From Mycolicibacterium aubagnense (GTDB lineage Bacteria > Actinomycetota > Actinomycetes > Mycobacteriales > Mycobacteriaceae), in contig NZ_AP022577.1 of NCBI RefSeq assembly GCF_010730955.1, forward strand, positions 5,022,001 to 5,086,000: a DNA stretch of 64,000 nt, given 5' to 3'. The notes beneath the pieces are model-generated. The model searched no databases. It saw only the letters and a list, made by a program, of their open reading frames with translations, and had not been told where the DNA came from. Below, piece after piece: positions 1 through 10,089 of this stretch; position 1 is the stretch's first letter; every line of letters starts with the position of its first letter. A program made the translations under genes and the position numbers.

Positions 1-2
1 TC

Positions 3-1103
3 AGCACCGACGAGTTCCTGAGCACCTATGTCGAACGCGCCAAGACCGCGCTGAAGATCAGTTACCGCGACATGCCCTGGTTCGAGGAGACGCCGTGCTT
101 CCAGTACGCCCGCGTCGGCCGCAAGTATGCGGCGGCCGCCGGCTACAAGGTCGACTACAACGGCAGCTCCTACTCCTTCGACTACCTGGTCAAAGAGGCC
201 GCCGGCCAGGTGCCGCAGTCCTCGCTGGCCTTCGAGCAGCAGTTCGGCAACAACTACGGCCGGTTCGGCAGCGTCGACCAGACCTACCTCGCCGAAGCTC
301 TCAAGACCGGCCACGTCACGCTGCGCCCGCTGACCGAGGTGACCTCGATCCGCCAGGACCGCTCGGGCGAGTTCGTGGTGTCCACCCGCGAGATCGATCG
401 CTGGGGCAAGGAACTGTCCAAGACCGAATTCGGTTGTGACCAGCTGTATCTGGCGGCCGGCGTGCTCGGCACCACCAAGCTGCTGCTGAAGGCACGGGAG
501 ACCGGTGGCCTGGCCCATCTGAACGATCAGATCGGCAAGGGATACGGCAACAACGGTGACGTGATGGTCGGACACAACCTGGCCAAGAGTGATCCGGCCG
601 GCACCACGCAGTCTCTCATGGGCATCATCAACATCGACGGTCGCGACGACCCGGACAACCCGGTGTACGCCAGCATGTTCTCCATGCCGCTGCCGGTGGA
701 GACCTACCTGCTGGGCTACTACGTCATGGTGGACACCGGCGACCGGGCCGACATCACCTATGACCGCCAGTCCGATACCGCGACCATCCAATGGACCGAC
801 GCCTTCGCCGCGAACAACGAGGCCAGGGCGAGGCAGGTGTTCGACAAGATCCTGCACGCCAACAAGGTCGACTACCGCGATGACTTGTTCAGCGGAAAGG
901 TGTTCGCGCCCAACACTGTTCACCCGCTGGGCGGATGCGTGCGGGGCAAGGCCACCGACGCCTTCGGGCGCGTGAACGGCCACCGCAACCTGTTCGTCAA
1001 CGATGCGTCCCTGATGCCCGGGCACCTCGGCTGCAATCCCTACATGGCCATCACCGCGCTCGCCGAGCGCAACATCGAGGGCATCCTGCAGGGCCGCACC
1101 TAG
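3..1103 (+). CDS. Cholesterol oxidase, GMC family (5' end outside window)
   Basis: C-terminal part of an FAD-dependent GMC oxidoreductase. It resembles class I (non-covalent FAD) cholesterol oxidases of the ChoA type, which oxidise the 3-beta-hydroxyl of cholesterol and isomerise it to cholest-4-en-3-one with release of H2O2. The frame is open from base 3 and the true start is upstream. Visible features are the substrate-domain segment NYGRFGSVDQTYL, the motif HPLGGCV near residue 300 of the visible part (its His is the catalytic base in ChoA) and the FAD-proximal CNPYMAITALAERN at the end (its Asn is catalytic in ChoA). The gene is convergent with pepN, 34 bp away, and a hairpin spans its stop codon. 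A generic sterol or alcohol GMC oxidase cannot be excluded without the N-terminal Rossmann part. Confidence 0.85.
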   Translation, partial: STDEFLSTYVERAKTALKISYRDMPWFEETPCFQYARVGRKYAAAAGYKVDYNGSSYSFDYLVKEAAGQVPQSSLAFEQQFGNNYGRFGSVDQTYLAEALKTGHVTLRPLTEVTSIRQDRSGEFVVSTREIDRWGKELSKTEFGCDQLYLAAGVLGTTKLLLKARETGGLAHLNDQIGKGYGNNGDVMVGHNLAKSDPAGTTQSLMGIINIDGRDDPDNPVYASMFSMPLPVETYLLGYYVMVDTGDRADITYDRQSDTATIQWTDAFAANNEARARQVFDKILHANKVDYRDDLFSGKVFAPNTVHPLGGCVRGKATDAFGRVNGHRNLFVNDASLMPGHLGCNPYMAITALAERNIEGILQGRT

Positions 1104-1127
1104 GCCGGAGTCGGCCAGGTGCGGCCC
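1091..1127. terminator. Bidirectional hairpin between convergent cholesterol oxidase and pepN
   Basis: An inverted repeat GGGCCGCACCT / AGGTGCGGCCC (11-bp perfect arms) flanks a 15-nt loop that itself contains GGCC/GGCC. The left arm overlaps the last codons and the stop of the oxidase gene. There is no T-tract, so this would be a GC-rich mycobacterial-type terminator. Confidence 0.5.
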
Positions 1128-1137
1128 CGCAGTCGCG

Positions 1138-3741
<2,604 letters not shown>

Positions 3742-3776
3742 GTCACCAACTTAGGGGACAACCGGTGGCCATGACC

Positions 3777-3803
3777 GGGAACATAGGGACGCCGGGCATA
3801 GTT
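3777..3803 (+). promoter_or_regulatory. SigH-type promoter upstream of the Rv2466c homologue
   Basis: GGGAACA (3777-3783), a 17-nt spacer and GTTG (from 3801) match the GGGAAYA-N16/17-GTT consensus of the mycobacterial oxidative/heat-stress sigma factor SigH. The start codon lies about 50 nt beyond the expected initiation point. Rv2466c is a known SigH-regulon member in M. tuberculosis, which supports this reading. Confidence 0.65.
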
Positions 3804-3859
3804 GTCGAGAACAGGGTTCTATACCGACCGCACGAAACCGACCGCACGAAGGAAGACGA

Positions 3860-4480
3860 ATGGCCGACTCTGCCGCTACCAAGGATGTCGCAGGTTTCTG
3901 GTTCGATCCGTTGTGCCCGTGGGCCTGGATCACGTCCCGGTGGATCCTCGAGGTCGCGCAGGTCCGCGATGTCGACGTGCAGTTCCATGTCATGAGCCTG
4001 GCGGTGCTGAACGAGGGCAGGGACCTGCCGGAGCACTACCAGGAGTTGATGAAGAACGCCTGGGGTCCGGTCCGCGTCGCGATCGCCGCCGAAGAGGCCG
4101 TCGGATCCGAGGTACTCGCGCCGCTGTACACCGCGATGGGCACCCGGATTCACAACCAGGGCAACAAGAACCTTGCGGAAGTCATCGCCGAGTCCCTCGA
4201 AGAGCTGGGCCTGCCCGCCGAACTGGCGGAGGCCGCCACCAGCGAGAAGTTCGACGAGGCGCTGCGCAAGAGCCACCACGCCGGCATGGACGCCGTCGGC
4301 CCCGATGTGGGCACCCCGACAATCCACGTCAACGGGGTCGCGTTCTTCGGTCCGGTGCTGTCGCGCATCCCGCGCGGTGAAGAAGCCGGAAAGCTGTGGG
4401 ACGCGTCCGTGATTTTCGCTTCCTACCCGCACTTCTGGGAGCTCAAGCGCTCCCGCAGCGAGGCTCCCGAGTTCGACTGA
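3860..4480 (+). CDS. Mycothiol-dependent nitroreductase / DsbA-family thioredoxin-fold protein (Rv2466c homologue)
   Basis: A 206-residue cytosolic thioredoxin-fold protein of the Rv2466c group, which uses mycothiol to reduce disulfides or nitroaromatics; Rv2466c activates the prodrug TP053. The active-site region is DPLCPWAW with Cys19 as nucleophile. The fourth position of the CxxC motif is Ala22, so this copy has one cysteine there. The cis-Pro loop appears as [10 protein letters not shown]. The start has a GGAAG Shine-Dalgarno and follows a SigH-like promoter. It is divergent from pepN, as in M. tuberculosis. Family assignment is firm; the redox mechanism with a single Cys is inferred. 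Confidence 0.92.
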   Translation: MADSAATKDVAGFWFDPLCPWAWITSRWILEVAQVRDVDVQFHVMSLAVLNEGRDLPEHYQELMKNAWGPVRVAIAAEEAVGSEVLAPLYTAMGTRIHNQGNKNLAEVIAESLEELGLPAELAEAATSEKFDEALRKSHHAGMDAVGPDVGTPTIHVNGVAFFGPVLSRIPRGEEAGKLWDASVIFASYPHFWELKRSRSEAPEFD

Positions 4481-4662
4481 GCACAATCCGCCGCTAGTCA
4501 CGCTCGCCTGGGTCGGCACAGGTAATCTCGTCGGCGTTCCGCAAGGAACGTCTGGCCGCCATTACGGTGGTCAGACACAGCCGAAACATGAGCCACAACG
4601 ATGCAACTGGTGGGGAGCGACGTGCCGACGGACAGTTTCGTCCTTCGACGTGCGGGTTTGAG

Positions 4663-4668
4663 TAGGAT
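4663..4668 (+). promoter_or_regulatory. -10 box of leaderless kinase transcript
   Basis: TAGGAT ends 6 nt before the ATG at 4675, so initiation would fall on or next to the start codon. No convincing -35 is visible. The preceding 194-bp intergenic region shows no other gene. Confidence 0.5.
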
Positions 4669-4674
4669 GCGCTG

Positions 4675-6915
4675 ATGTCGCTGGAGACGGGCGCAACCTT
4701 CGCCGGGTACACCGTGCGCCGGTTGCTGGGCTCAGGGGGAATGGGCGATGTGTACCTCGTCCAGCACCCCCGGCTGCCCCGCCTCGACGCCATGAAGGTG
4801 CTGCGGGAAACCGCCTCCGCCAACGACGAATTCCGTATCCGGTTCGAGCGCGAAGCGAACATCGCCGCTGGTCTGTGGCATCCGCACATCGTCGGCCTGC
4901 ACGACCGCGGTGAGTTCGAGGGCCGGCTGTGGATCAGCATGGACTACGTCGACGGCACCGACGCCGCGCAGCTGGTCAAGTACGAGTACCCGAACGGGCT
5001 GCCGCTGGAGCTGGTGGTCGACATCGTCAAAGCCATGAGCTCGGCCCTGGACTACGCGCACCAGCGTGGATTGCTGCACCGCGACATCAAGCCCGCCAAC
5101 ATCCTGCTCAGCAACATCGACAGCGATGAGCGACGAATCCTGCTGAGCGACTTCGGCATCGCCCGCCAGATCGGTGAGGTGACGGGGCTGACGTCGGCGA
5201 ACCTGGCGATCGGCACCGTCTCCTACTCGGCTCCCGAGCAGCTGATGGGCGGCGAGATCGACGGCCGCGCCGACCAGTACGCGCTGGCCGCGACCGCCTA
5301 CCGGTTGCTCACCGGGCAGACGCCATACCAGGACACCAATCAGATCGCGGTGATCAGTCAGCACCTCAGCGCGACGCCGCCCAAGGCCAGCGACCTCAAG
5401 CCGTGGCTCGAGCCGCTGAACGACGTGCTGATCAAGGCCATGGGCAAGTCGCCCGATGACCGCTTCGATTCCTGCACCAAGTTCGCGCGGGCCTTCGAGC
5501 GGCAGGCCGAACTGGTCACCGAGTCACCGACGCTGAACCTGCGCACTGCCGAACTGCGGCTGCCGACGGTCACTCTGGTGCCCGAGCCGCCTGCCGCCGA
5601 GGCACCGTCCGCTCCCGAGGCACCGTCCGCTCCTGAGGTGACGCCGCCGCCGGTTGTGCAGGAGGTGACGCCGCCGCCGGTCGCCCCGGTGGTCAGCCCC
5701 GAACCGGAGCCCGAGCCGGTTGTCCAGCAGCCGGTGGCGCCGGAGCCCGTCGTGCCGGCTCCGGCCCCGGAACCGCCTGCGCCACCCGTGCCGCCCGTGC
5801 CGTCCGAGCCGCAGGCGACGCCCGAGCGGGTGTCGGAACCGACGCCGATTCCCGCATCGGTTCGGCCCGAGCCGATGCGGCCGCCGATCCCGCCGCCACC
5901 CGGTCCCGCCGGTCCGCCGCCTGCGGCGAAACCCTTTCGGCCGGAACCTGATTCGTCACCGTCGGCGCCGCCGTATCGGCAGCCGTTGCCTACGTCTCCG
6001 CCGCCGCGGCGGCCCGTCCGCCCGACTCATGAGACGGTGTCGCCGACAGTGGTGCTGCCGGTCGTCCCGGCCGATCCCGCGGCGCGCGCCGCGCCCGGCA
6101 TGGGGCGTCCGGGCGGACCACCGACGTCGTACTCGCAACTCGCGGCCGACATCGGCAAGACGCAACCGGGCCGGGGCCAGTCATCGGGCGGCAAGTCGAC
6201 CAAGATCTGGGTGATCAGTGGCGCCATTGCCGCTGTCGTGGTCGTGCTGATCGCCGTCGTCCTCCTGAATTCCGGTGATGACTCGAGTGGTGGCTCGGGT
6301 GCGTCGGGGACCAGCAGCCAGAGCTCCGGAGCGGACAAGCCGTCGTCGTCGCACAAGCCGGCACCGCCGGTGCTGGTCGGCACACCCGGTAACTACCAGA
6401 CCATCGCGACCTACCTGAAGAGCAACAACATTCAGGAGTCGCTGGTCCACCGCAACGAGCCCGGTGTACCGGTGGTGACGATGCCGATGCCCCCGGGTTG
6501 GGTCGACGCCGGACCGCAGACGCCGGCCTTCGCCTACGAGTCGATCGTCTACAACGGCCCGAGTGCCGGCAATTACCGGCCCAGCGCCACGGCTTTGATC
6601 TCGCGGCTCGGCCCGAATGCCGATGCGCAGAAGATTCTCGACTTCGCGCCGGGTGAGCTGAACAACCTGCCGGGGTTCACCGCCACCGACACCGGCACGC
6701 CGGGCACGGTCGACGGCCACAAGTCGTTCCAGATCGCCGGTTCCTGGAACTCCAACGGGGTCACCAAGCTCATCACCCAGAACACCGTCGTCATCCAGGA
6801 CGGGACGGGGCTGTACGTGATGCAGATCAACATCGACGGTGTCGCCGACCAGGCCGAGATCATCAAGCAGATCACCGAGGCCATCGACCGCGACACGAAG
6901 ATCGCCGCCGGCTGA
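4675..6915 (+). CDS. PknF-type Ser/Thr protein kinase with extracellular LpqN-like domain
   Basis: A 746-residue transmembrane eukaryotic-type kinase. The kinase domain (about 12-275) is closest by eye to PknF: glycine loop GSGGMGDVY 19-27, Lys41, HRD catalytic Asp137 (HRDIKPAN) and DFG 159-161. A Pro/Glu/Val-rich juxtamembrane linker (about 300-505, with repeated EAPSAP units) leads to one membrane helix (about 511-531). The outer domain (about 573-742, from [16 protein letters not shown] to the end) resembles the mycobacterial lipoproteins LpqN/LpqT (Lpp-LpqN family), including the [11 protein letters not shown] segment. The gene sits between the Rv2466c homologue and rpiB, which are adjacent in M. 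tuberculosis, so it is an insertion relative to that genome. It probably senses an envelope ligand and phosphorylates cytosolic targets. Confidence 0.9.
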   Translation: MSLETGATFAGYTVRRLLGSGGMGDVYLVQHPRLPRLDAMKVLRETASANDEFRIRFEREANIAAGLWHPHIVGLHDRGEFEGRLWISMDYVDGTDAAQLVKYEYPNGLPLELVVDIVKAMSSALDYAHQRGLLHRDIKPANILLSNIDSDERRILLSDFGIARQIGEVTGLTSANLAIGTVSYSAPEQLMGGEIDGRADQYALAATAYRLLTGQTPYQDTNQIAVISQHLSATPPKASDLKPWLEPLNDVLIKAMGKSPDDRFDSCTKFARAFERQAELVTESPTLNLRTAELRLPTVTLVPEPPAAEAPSAPEAPSAPEVTPPPVVQEVTPPPVAPVVSPEPEPEPVVQQPVAPEPVVPAPAPEPPAPPVPPVPSEPQATPERVSEPTPIPASVRPEPMRPPIPPPPGPAGPPPAAKPFRPEPDSSPSAPPYRQPLPTSPPPRRPVRPTHETVSPTVVLPVVPADPAARAAPGMGRPGGPPTSYSQLAADIGKTQPGRGQSSGGKSTKIWVISGAIAAVVVVLIAVVLLNSGDDSSGGSGASGTSSQSSGADKPSSSHKPAPPVLVGTPGNYQTIATYLKSNNIQESLVHRNEPGVPVVTMPMPPGWVDAGPQTPAFAYESIVYNGPSAGNYRPSATALISRLGPNADAQKILDFAPGELNNLPGFTATDTGTPGTVDGHKSFQIAGSWNSNGVTKLITQNTVVIQDGTGLYVMQINIDGVADQAEIIKQITEAIDRDTKIAAG

Positions 6916-6987
6916 GCCGGCGAGGGTGTCGGGCCGGCTGAGCCGGCTGATTCTGCCGGGGGCTCCCGTTCTGCCAGAATGTGCGGC

Positions 6988-7467
6988 ATGCGCGTATACC
7001 TCGGAGCCGACCACGCCGGATACGAACTCAAGCAGGCCCTGCTGGACCACCTCACCGCCGCCGGCCACGAGGCCGTCGACTGCGGTGCCTTCGCCTACGA
7101 CGCGGAGGACGACTACCCGGCGTTCTGCATCGCCGCCGCGAAGCGCACCGTCGATGACCCGGGCAGCCTGGGCATCGTCATCGGCGGCTCGGGTAACGGC
7201 GAGCAGATCGCGGCCAACAAGGTGCCGGGTGTGCGCTGTGCGCTGGCCTGGAGCGTCGAGACGGCGCAGCTGGCGCGGGAGCACAACAACGCGCAGGTGA
7301 TGGGTATCGGCGGCCGCATGCACAGCACCGAGGAGGCCTTCGCCATTGTCGACGCCTTCCTGGCTGCCGAATGGTCGCAGGCCGAGCGGCATCAGCGCCG
7401 GATCGACATCCTGGCCGAGTACGAGAAGACGCATGTCGCGCCGGCAGTCCCGGGCGCCCAAGCCTGA
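6988..7467 (+). CDS. rpiB: Ribose-5-phosphate isomerase B
   Basis: A 159-residue sugar-phosphate isomerase interconverting ribose 5-phosphate and ribulose 5-phosphate in the pentose phosphate pathway. It has the N-terminal GADHAGYELK and the phosphate-binding loop GGSGNGEQIAANK, whose Glu (72 here, 75 from the upstream ATG) is the catalytic base in the mycobacterial enzyme. A CAGAAT -10 box at 6975-6980 overlaps the in-frame upstream ATG at 6979 and lies 7 nt before the ATG at 6988, so a leaderless start at 6988 is preferred. The next gene, nei, begins 16 bp after the stop and is probably co-transcribed. Confidence 0.95.
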   Translation: MRVYLGADHAGYELKQALLDHLTAAGHEAVDCGAFAYDAEDDYPAFCIAAAKRTVDDPGSLGIVIGGSGNGEQIAANKVPGVRCALAWSVETAQLAREHNNAQVMGIGGRMHSTEEAFAIVDAFLAAEWSQAERHQRRIDILAEYEKTHVAPAVPGAQA

Positions 7468-7483
7468 TCTCGAGGCCTGACCC

Positions 7484-8278
7484 GTGCCGGAGGGGCATAC
7501 CCTGCACCGGTTGGCCCGTCTGCACCAGCAGCGTTTCGGACGGGCGCCGGTGACAGTCAGCAGTCCGCAGGGGCGGTTCGCCGTCGCCGCCGCCGTGGTT
7601 GATGGCCGGGTGTTGCGTAAGGCCGACGCCTGGGGCAAGCATCTGTTCCACCACTACGACGGCGGTGCGGTGGTGCACATCCACCTCGGCCTGTACGGCA
7701 CGTTCACCGAACAGCCGCTGCCGATGACCGCACCCGTCGGTCAGGTGCGGATGCGCATGCTCGGGGCCGAATTCGGGACCGATCTGCGCGGCCCGACTGT
7801 TTGCGAGCTGATCGACGAGTCCGGAGTCGATGACGTCGTGGCCCGGCTCGGTGCCGACCCGCTGCGACGCGATGCCGACCCAGGATTGGCCTGGGCGCGA
7901 ATCGGCAAGTCTCGCAGGTTAATCGGTTCGATGCTGATGGATCAGACGGTGATCGCCGGTGTCGGCAACGTGTACCGCAGCGAGCTGCTGTACCGCCACG
8001 GGATCGATCCGCACCGGCCGGGTGTGCAGCTCACCGAGTCCGAATTCGCCGCACTGTGGACCGACCTTGTCGCGCTGATGAAGGTCGGGGTCCGTCGCGG
8101 CAAGATCGTCGTGGTGCGTCCGGAAGACGACCACGGCGCGCCGTCCTACGTCCCGGACCGGCCGCGGACCTATGTGTACCGACGCGCGGGGGAGGCGTGC
8201 CGCAGGTGCGGCGCCACCGTCCGTACCGAGGTGATGGAGGGACGAAACCTGTTCTGGTGCCCCGAGTGCCAGGTGTGA
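7484..8278 (+). CDS. nei: Fpg/Nei-family DNA glycosylase (Rv2464c type)
   Basis: A 264-residue bifunctional base-excision repair glycosylase/AP lyase that removes oxidised bases. The GTG start leaves the obligatory N-terminal Pro2-Glu3 (PEGHTLHRL) exposed for catalysis. The helix-two-turn-helix is visible as GSMLMDQTVIAGVGNVYRSE. The C-terminal zinc finger has Cys239, Cys242, Cys259 and Cys262. The gene directly follows rpiB, as in M. tuberculosis (Rv2465c-Rv2464c). It is convergent with the next gene, with 13 bp between the stops. Nei1 is preferred over Fpg by synteny; substrate range is not determinable from sequence. Confidence 0.93.
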   Translation: MPEGHTLHRLARLHQQRFGRAPVTVSSPQGRFAVAAAVVDGRVLRKADAWGKHLFHHYDGGAVVHIHLGLYGTFTEQPLPMTAPVGQVRMRMLGAEFGTDLRGPTVCELIDESGVDDVVARLGADPLRRDADPGLAWARIGKSRRLIGSMLMDQTVIAGVGNVYRSELLYRHGIDPHRPGVQLTESEFAALWTDLVALMKVGVRRGKIVVVRPEDDHGAPSYVPDRPRTYVYRRAGEACRRCGATVRTEVMEGRNLFWCPECQV

Positions 8279-8291
8279 CGGGGTCGGACGG

Positions 8292-9143
8292 CTAGTTGCC
8301 GCCACCTCCGCAGCCGCCACCGCAACCACCGCCACCACAGCTGCTCCCGCCACCACAGCTGCTTCCGCCACCGCAATTGCTTCCGCCTCCGCAGTTGCTG
8401 CTGCCGGAATCCCCACTGCTGTTGCTGCCGGCGTCCCAGCCGTTGTTGCCGGAGTCGGCGAACTGGCTCTGGTCGAGGCCCTGCTGATAGCCCTGGTCGA
8501 ATCCCGAGCCGTATCCCGACTCGAAACCCTGTGCGCCGTAATTGACTCCGTGCATGCCGTCGAACAGCGCGTCGAACAGCAGCACCGAGCCGACGCCCCA
8601 CGCGCCGGCCACCAACGCCGGCTTCCACCACGGCTCGGAGTACCAGCCCGCGGGCACCGGGCGACCGGCCACCTGACCGCCGGGGTAGTAGTTCGGTGTT
8701 GCGGCCGTCGGCCCCGGTGAGGCCTGAATCTGCCTGCCGTCGAACTGGATTCGGCGGTCTTCGGTGACCTCGCCCGCCCCGCGCTGACCGGCCAGGGCCT
8801 GCAGCGGCGGACCCGGATCGATGCCCATGGCGGTGCGCGCGGCCCGCACGTAGTACAGCCCTTCGAGCGCGCTCTGCTTGGCGAATGCCGCCTGCTGGGC
8901 GGTGGTGGCCTGTTCGATCTGCGACGCGGCGGCGTTGTAGCGCTCGGACGCGTCGGCCAGGGCCTGGCGCGAGGCATCGTCGGTGCCGGTCAAGTTGAAC
9001 ACCTGGCCGCCGAGCATCTCGATGACGCGCCGGGCATCGGCTTTCGCGTTGGCCAGGGCAGCGGCCTTGCCGGCCTTGCTCTGCCTGGTGAACAGGAAGA
9101 ATCCGATGGCCGCGATGACGATCAGGATGAGCAGGAACTCCAT
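8292..9143 (-). CDS. Membrane-anchored protein with Cys/Gly-rich tail (DUF1542-like)
   Basis: A 283-residue protein of unknown function. Residues 1-19 form an N-terminal membrane helix (FLLILIVIAAIGFFLF). An Ala-rich helical region (about 25-125) follows, then a hydrophobic patch around VAGAWGVGSVLLFDALFDG, a Tyr/Gly/Gln stretch, and a tail (about 240-283) built of repeated CGGGS units with at least seven cysteines. The repeat could bind metal, form disulfides or be lipidated; none of these is shown. The closest family I recognise is DUF1542-type. It is divergent from the NAD-salvage genes and shares the palindromic operator at 9168-9207, so the same regulator may control both sides. Confidence 0.75.
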   Translation of the reverse strand: MEFLLILIVIAAIGFFLFTRQSKAGKAAALANAKADARRVIEMLGGQVFNLTGTDDASRQALADASERYNAAASQIEQATTAQQAAFAKQSALEGLYYVRAARTAMGIDPGPPLQALAGQRGAGEVTEDRRIQFDGRQIQASPGPTAATPNYYPGGQVAGRPVPAGWYSEPWWKPALVAGAWGVGSVLLFDALFDGMHGVNYGAQGFESGYGSGFDQGYQQGLDQSQFADSGNNGWDAGSNSSGDSGSSNCGGGSNCGGGSSCGGGSSCGGGGCGGGCGGGGN

Positions 9144-9167
9144 GCAGGCAGCTTACCGATGACCACC

Positions 9168-9207
9168 CGGTAATAGATATGGACATTATTGTCCATATCT
9201 ATTACCG
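9168..9207. promoter_or_regulatory. Perfect 40-bp palindromic operator, candidate NrtR site
   Basis: Two perfect 18-bp arms, CGGTAATAGATATGGACA and its reverse complement, flank the 4-nt centre TTAT. The site lies between divergent starts (9143 minus, 9216 plus). Its right arm overlaps a TACCGT -10 box (9203-9208) that sits 7 nt before the ATG at 9216, so a bound repressor would block the salvage promoter. The nearest encoded regulator is the NrtR-type protein two genes downstream. The operator is seen directly; the identity of its protein is inferred. Confidence 0.75.
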
Positions 9208-9215
9208 TTGTCGCC

Positions 9216-10067
9216 ATGAACCTGACATTCCACGTCTTCGACATCGAACGCGGTGTGTTGTCGACCGCACCCGGAATCGTCACCAGCTACCCGGGTGGCG
9301 ACACCGCGGTCCGTGACCTGGAACCGCTCGGTGCGGGATTCCGCCCGGTCGCCTGGAGTCGTTGCGGCGCCATCGATTACGCCGCTGTCGGGCAGTGGGC
9401 GGCATTTCACCGGAACCAATCGCCCGCCGCGGCCGCCCCGGTATTGGTGGCGCCGTACCTGCCGTCGGCCCGCGGTGATCACGACGCGACCGACGACGCT
9501 CGCGTCGCCGCCCGGCTCACCGCCGCCACCGGCGTCGCGCAGATTGTGACGGTTGACCCGCACTCGCCGGTGTGGGTCGACGAAGTCCGGCGTGGGGGAG
9601 TCGCGGTCAGCGTCATCGAAGCCGTGGACCTGGTCGGGTGCGGGGCGGCCCACCACCCGGGCTGGGCGGGGGTCGTCGCACCCGACAAGGGGGCCCGCGA
9701 CCGTGCCGGGCGCGTGGCATCGCGGCTCGGTGTGCCGCTGTATGTCGCTGGAAAGCAACGGAATCCGGCCAACGGCAAGCTGTCGGGATTCGTCGCTCCC
9801 GACGGACTGCCGGACGAGGGCCGGCTGCTCGTGATCGACGACATCTGCGACGGCGGCGGCACCTTCGCCGGTTTGGCCGATGCCATCCGCTGGACCAAAC
9901 CCCGGCTGGCGCTGCACCTGTGGGTCAGCCACGGCTGCTTCACCGGACGCTGGCGGGACAACCTCGCCGGCTACGCCTCGATCACCAGTACCGACTCGCG
10001 CGCCACTCCCGACGGCGTACACGTCCAACCGCTGGAACCGTTCATCGTCCGCACCCTGGCAATCTGA
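9216..10067 (+). CDS. PRPP-synthetase-like phosphoribosyltransferase-fold protein of NAD salvage cassette
   Basis: A 283-residue protein with the type I phosphoribosyltransferase/PRPP synthetase fold. The PRPP-loop-type motif is LLVIDDICDGGGTF near residue 206-219, and a KGA/KQR segment upstream (PDKGARDR, AGKQRNPANGK) is as in ribose-phosphate pyrophosphokinase-like proteins. Genes of this type occur beside nadV in bacteria and large phages, where they are annotated as ribose-phosphate pyrophosphokinases that would supply PRPP for NMN synthesis. The ATG at 9216 is chosen because a TACCGT -10 precedes it by 7 nt (leaderless); upstream in-frame codons lie inside the palindrome. nadV follows after 22 bp. 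Actual PRPP synthesis is inferred. Confidence 0.8.
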   Translation: MNLTFHVFDIERGVLSTAPGIVTSYPGGDTAVRDLEPLGAGFRPVAWSRCGAIDYAAVGQWAAFHRNQSPAAAAPVLVAPYLPSARGDHDATDDARVAARLTAATGVAQIVTVDPHSPVWVDEVRRGGVAVSVIEAVDLVGCGAAHHPGWAGVVAPDKGARDRAGRVASRLGVPLYVAGKQRNPANGKLSGFVAPDGLPDEGRLLVIDDICDGGGTFAGLADAIRWTKPRLALHLWVSHGCFTGRWRDNLAGYASITSTDSRATPDGVHVQPLEPFIVRTLAI

Positions 10068-10089
10068 TCTGACGACAAGGACTAACACC

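Noticed and set aside
6181..7638. A 485-residue minus-strand frame across the kinase C-terminus and rpiB
   Set aside because: Spans two well-supported plus-strand genes and has shadow-type composition.
8292..8400. CRISPR-like or tandem repeat array from the regular CGGGS-coding repeats
   Set aside because: The repeats are in-frame codons of a protein tail with no spacers; no CRISPR array was seen anywhere in the window.
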